Source: Branchiostoma belcheri (taxonomy: Eukaryota > Chordata > Leptocardii > Amphioxiformes > Branchiostomatidae). From it: DNA of 64,000 bases. Each line of letters opens with the position of its first letter. Within the stretch, counting starts at the first letter, position 1. The stretch spans positions 1 through 64,000 of the forward strand of contig NW_017804009.1 of NCBI RefSeq assembly GCF_001625305.1. The letters run 5' to 3'. This document shows, in pieces, positions 61,381 to 64,000 of this stretch. Below the pieces are notes generated by a model. It was given only the letters and a program-made list of their open reading frames with translations, was not told the origin of the DNA and made no database searches. The position numbers and the translations under genes are program-made.

Positions 61381-62709
61381 TTAACACTGTAAACAACAAC
61401 ACACAGCAATTTAGCAAACACCTTAACAATAACAATAGTGTAAATTACTAAGTTCTATAGTACGCTTGCAGTAGCAAAAGTTTGGGGTCTGAGAAAACTA
61501 TATATTTACGGTCACGACAGGTGCAGCAAAATGAAAGTCGGCAAAATACACGTTTGCAGTACAGGGGTGACTGCGATAACTTCGAATATGAAAGTACCAC
61601 AGAAAAATTGTTTTACAGTTTTTGATTTACAGTAATTCGAGAAAACAAGGATATCTGTATTACTTATAAGTTTTTTGTAATAGAGGTATTAAACCTCTTT
61701 GATGTAAAGAAATTTTTGGCTTAACATTCAGTGAATATTTATGACTTAATTATTAACATTGCAGCATTGTCAACAGTTTCAATATGTCAAACTGATTATA
61801 ATTGGTAAGACAGCGTTATAAACGTTAGCATGACGTGTTGTTTCTGCAGATATTTCATCACCTTTACTTATGTTTACCCCCCTCCCCCTTCATTTAAATA
61901 CATTGTACATTTAGTTTTAGCAAGTGACAGCGGTAGAAATATACAACATGACCTCCCTACAACCATAATATGACGAAAGAAGATGTTTAAGTAATACGAA
62001 AATGCATAAAACATCATAAATCTTAAAAACATTCACTCAGAAATTGAATGTTTACCTGAACTGCAACTGTATCTTCCAGAACAGCTGACGAGACGTAGGC
62101 ACTGCCTCCTACGAATTCCTTCTTTTCGGCATAAAATAAGTAATCTGGGTATTGAACTAAGCTACAGCTAAATTGAAACCAGTTATTGAATTATTGTAAT
62201 CTAACTGCCGAGAAAAATATAAATATGGACACCTCAGATTTTCTAGTTGCGCAGTGTTGTTTTGATGACGATATTTTCCCCTTTCTGGGTCTTTCAAATG
62301 CCTGGGGTGGCCGTGGATTCTGAATTAGTGCCTGTCTTTTTTGTCACCAAAAGAAAGAAATATTTTTAACCTCAACATATAATATTGAATGCCATTATTA
62401 TATCTCTTTTGTATATTATATCTAAAAGAGGGAAATACCTTGCTTCGCTTGTTTTGTTACATGCTTGAAAATAGAAAATGTATTTATTTTATCAGGCATA
62501 ATCTATCAATTGCTGGACAGCAAACAGGTGTTCATTGCGTCGCCCTATGGCAGGTGGCTTATTTGTATCAACCAGATGTGCTCCAATATTAAATGTAAAA
62601 ACCGATGTTGCCCTCAAACTTACATCATGTCTTTTCTTTTTGCTTGCCCACTGCACTGCACACTCATAAAAATTCCTCAGTAATTAAAACTTGCTAGTGT
62701 GTCTTCTGA
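61381..62709. other. Intron and 5' flank of the 60156 gene
   Basis: AT-rich. Contains the probable non-coding exon (about 62130-62056 on the minus strand, ending GCAACTGTATCTTCC / TTCAG before GTAAACATTC). No other exon seen. Confidence 0.4.
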
Positions 62710-62940
62710 AGGTGACAGAAGCATGTCAGCAATTGCCAGTAAGTTGTCAGTACTGTCATGACAGTAACTGTCAGTAAGAGATCAGTCATTAGGAAGCATC
62801 AGTGCTTGTCATTTGCATTACAGTCATGACAGTTTTATTGAACTGTGACTGAAATGAGACTGTCAGTAACTGTTCAGTTACTGACATGAGATTGTCAGCA
62901 ACTGGACAGTTACTGACAGTCACATATCAGTACTGGTAGT
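62710..62940. repeat. Cluster of CAGTTACTGACA-type short direct and inverted repeats
   Basis: Words such as ACTGTCAGTAACTG, CAGTTACTGACAT, CAGTTACTGACAGTCAC and TGTCATGACAGTAACTGTCA recur at least eight times in both orientations over 230 bp. Confidence 0.8.
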
Positions 62941-63070
62941 TTGCTAAGGGAACACATGCACAAAAATTCAAGCTGTTCAAGAAGTCCATCTCTTGCCTTA
63001 TTTATGCACAAAGCTATATATGTACATGTATATGCATGCTGTACATGTACATCTGATCTACAGTATTTGC

Positions 63071-63181
63071 TAGCCTCTACCAGGCTTCGGGAGGCGGCTG
63101 GAAAGAGCAGAAATTTCCCAAATAGAGAGATAACATGCCAGGGGAGTTGGTACATTTTGCCGCCTCCCATAGCCTGGTATA
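63071..63181. mobile_element. TAGCC-type hairpin MITE with 9-bp duplication
   Basis: Ends TAGCCTCTACCAGGCTTCGG and CCTCCCATAGCCTGGTATA. AGTATTTGC flanks both sides (63062-63070, 63182-63190). Interior GGCGGCTGGAAAGAGCAGAA matches 51981-52108. Confidence 0.88.
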
Positions 63182-63190
63182 AGTATTTGC

Positions 63191-63939
63191 AAACTTCTTG
63201 CTTGATCTAGTTAAGCCATCCCACTTGTACTTTTCATCTAAATAACAGGAATACCACTATCTAAAAATCAATGCATATTAGATGTAAAAGAATAAACCAC
63301 TCACGAATAGGCGTACACATTGGCAATATAGATGATCTTTTAAGACATGTATTTATTTTCTCTCAATTTGTTCTACAAACATAACATTTTGCATATCACT
63401 GCACCTCACTTATTTTGTTTGGTTACCTGTAGTGTGGCTGTTGCCAGTTGACTATGCATAAACTTTTACACAGTAATACATAGGTTTGAATGATGGTGAA
63501 CATTGTTAAGTCTGTCTTTATTTCAGGATGTTATGAGATACCAAATCATATAAAACCCTGTACAAACTCAAAACACACAAGACAAACCATTAGAGATGAC
63601 AACTTTGACATCTACCAGTTGTGAAAAGTAAGTCTCTATGAATTGTGTGTCCAGCAGAAATCTTATACATTGTACTGTAAATAACTTTATATTTGCAGTA
63701 CTTTTATATTCGCGGTTTTCACGGTCACTTCTGTACTGCGAATTTTTCTTTCTTCTGCCATGTCTTTATGTCAATTTTTCTCTGACAACGACATTTTGCT
63801 ACTGCGAATATGAAGTGATTTACAGTAATAAGAGTACAAGTTTTGATGGTGTGACAAATACACATTTAATTCTTACCAGTTCCAAAAGAAAAATCACAGA
63901 AGAGTTTATAAACTATGTCATCTGAAAAGAAGTAACATC
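63191..63939. other. Intergenic, no gene seen
   Basis: AT-rich; ATATTCGCGG...CTGCGAATATGAAG words near 63707 and 63798 form a weak inverted pair. Nothing else recognised. Confidence 0.4.
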
Positions 63940-64000
63940 TCAGAGATTGTACAGTGGTTCTGGGACCTCCTCCTCCGGGGGTAGGATGACCTTGGCAGGG
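63940..64000 (-). CDS. Possible C-terminal codons of a gene running off the window
   Basis: The minus strand from the window edge reads PAKVILPPEEEVPEPLYNL and stops at 63942-63940. The GC-rich, acidic-proline wording contrasts with the AT-rich flank. Only 19 codons are visible, so this is tentative. Confidence 0.35.
   Translation of the reverse strand, partial: PAKVILPPEEEVPEPLYNL

Noticed and set aside
1..64000. CRISPR array, bacterial operon or integrated phage
   Set aside because: No regular repeat-spacer pattern with unique spacers, no Shine-Dalgarno-type operons; genes are spliced and the repeats are eukaryotic transposons.

Overview
This window looks like chromosomal DNA from a marine deuterostome, most likely a cephalochordate (amphioxus, Branchiostoma). 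That call rests on three things: spliced genes with GT-AG introns; lineage-expanded receptor types (a leucine-rich-repeat/Ig receptor, a mosaic receptor tyrosine kinase, an NTase-TPR protein); and many short hairpin transposons, tRNA-derived SINEs and broken LINEs. Two runs of exactly 20 N (35260-35279 and 46882-46901) are assembly gaps. All homology statements come from motif recognition by eye; no search was run.

Layout. 1-3100: a 73-bp tandem array, a LINE tail and degenerate repeats. 3190-4185 (+): a secreted, truncated paralogue of the receptor tyrosine kinase encoded whole at 7387-9942 (+). 12098-14460 (-): a complete four-coding-exon 3-beta-hydroxysteroid dehydrogenase of 372 aa, whose last codons and stop lie in the end of a Harbinger-type element. 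16038-16382 (-): a doubtful cysteine-rich ORF behind TATA and CCAAT boxes. 18986-21517 (-): an LRR-Ig receptor with a single coding exon and a tail carrying nine YEN motifs plus one YKN motif. 22398-23288: a foldback element with tandem-repeat arms and a 6-bp target duplication. 23453-24065: a frameshifted SGNH hydrolase. 26197-27135: a near-perfect hairpin and a GC-rich array. 28740-32601 (+): a 1067-aa protein with a GlnD/DUF294-like nucleotidyltransferase core and C-terminal TPRs. 32750-36070: LINE debris and an assembly gap with a duplicated flank. 40741-55546 (+): a large gene encoding an acidic, Lys/Pro/Glu-rich and coiled-coil N-terminus joined to a 2'-5'-oligoadenylate-synthetase fold that has lost two of its three metal-binding carboxylates. 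60156-60917 (-): a small two-pass membrane protein whose start region is repeated four times at about 144-bp intervals. 63940-64000 (-): perhaps the last codons of the next gene.

Functional themes. Several genes belong to families used in sensing or signalling: two divergent nucleotidyltransferase-fold proteins, an LRR-Ig receptor that looks built to recruit Grb2-type SH2 adaptors, and a receptor tyrosine kinase with a soluble-looking partial copy. Nothing in the sequence shows that they form one operon-like system, and they lie on both strands. The repeat landscape is informative too. Harbinger-like elements (TTA/TAA target duplications) occur in at least three terminal families, and TAGCCTG-type hairpins carry 9-bp duplications. 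Both types lie in the introns and flanks of these genes and in some cases supply coding or splice-adjacent sequence.
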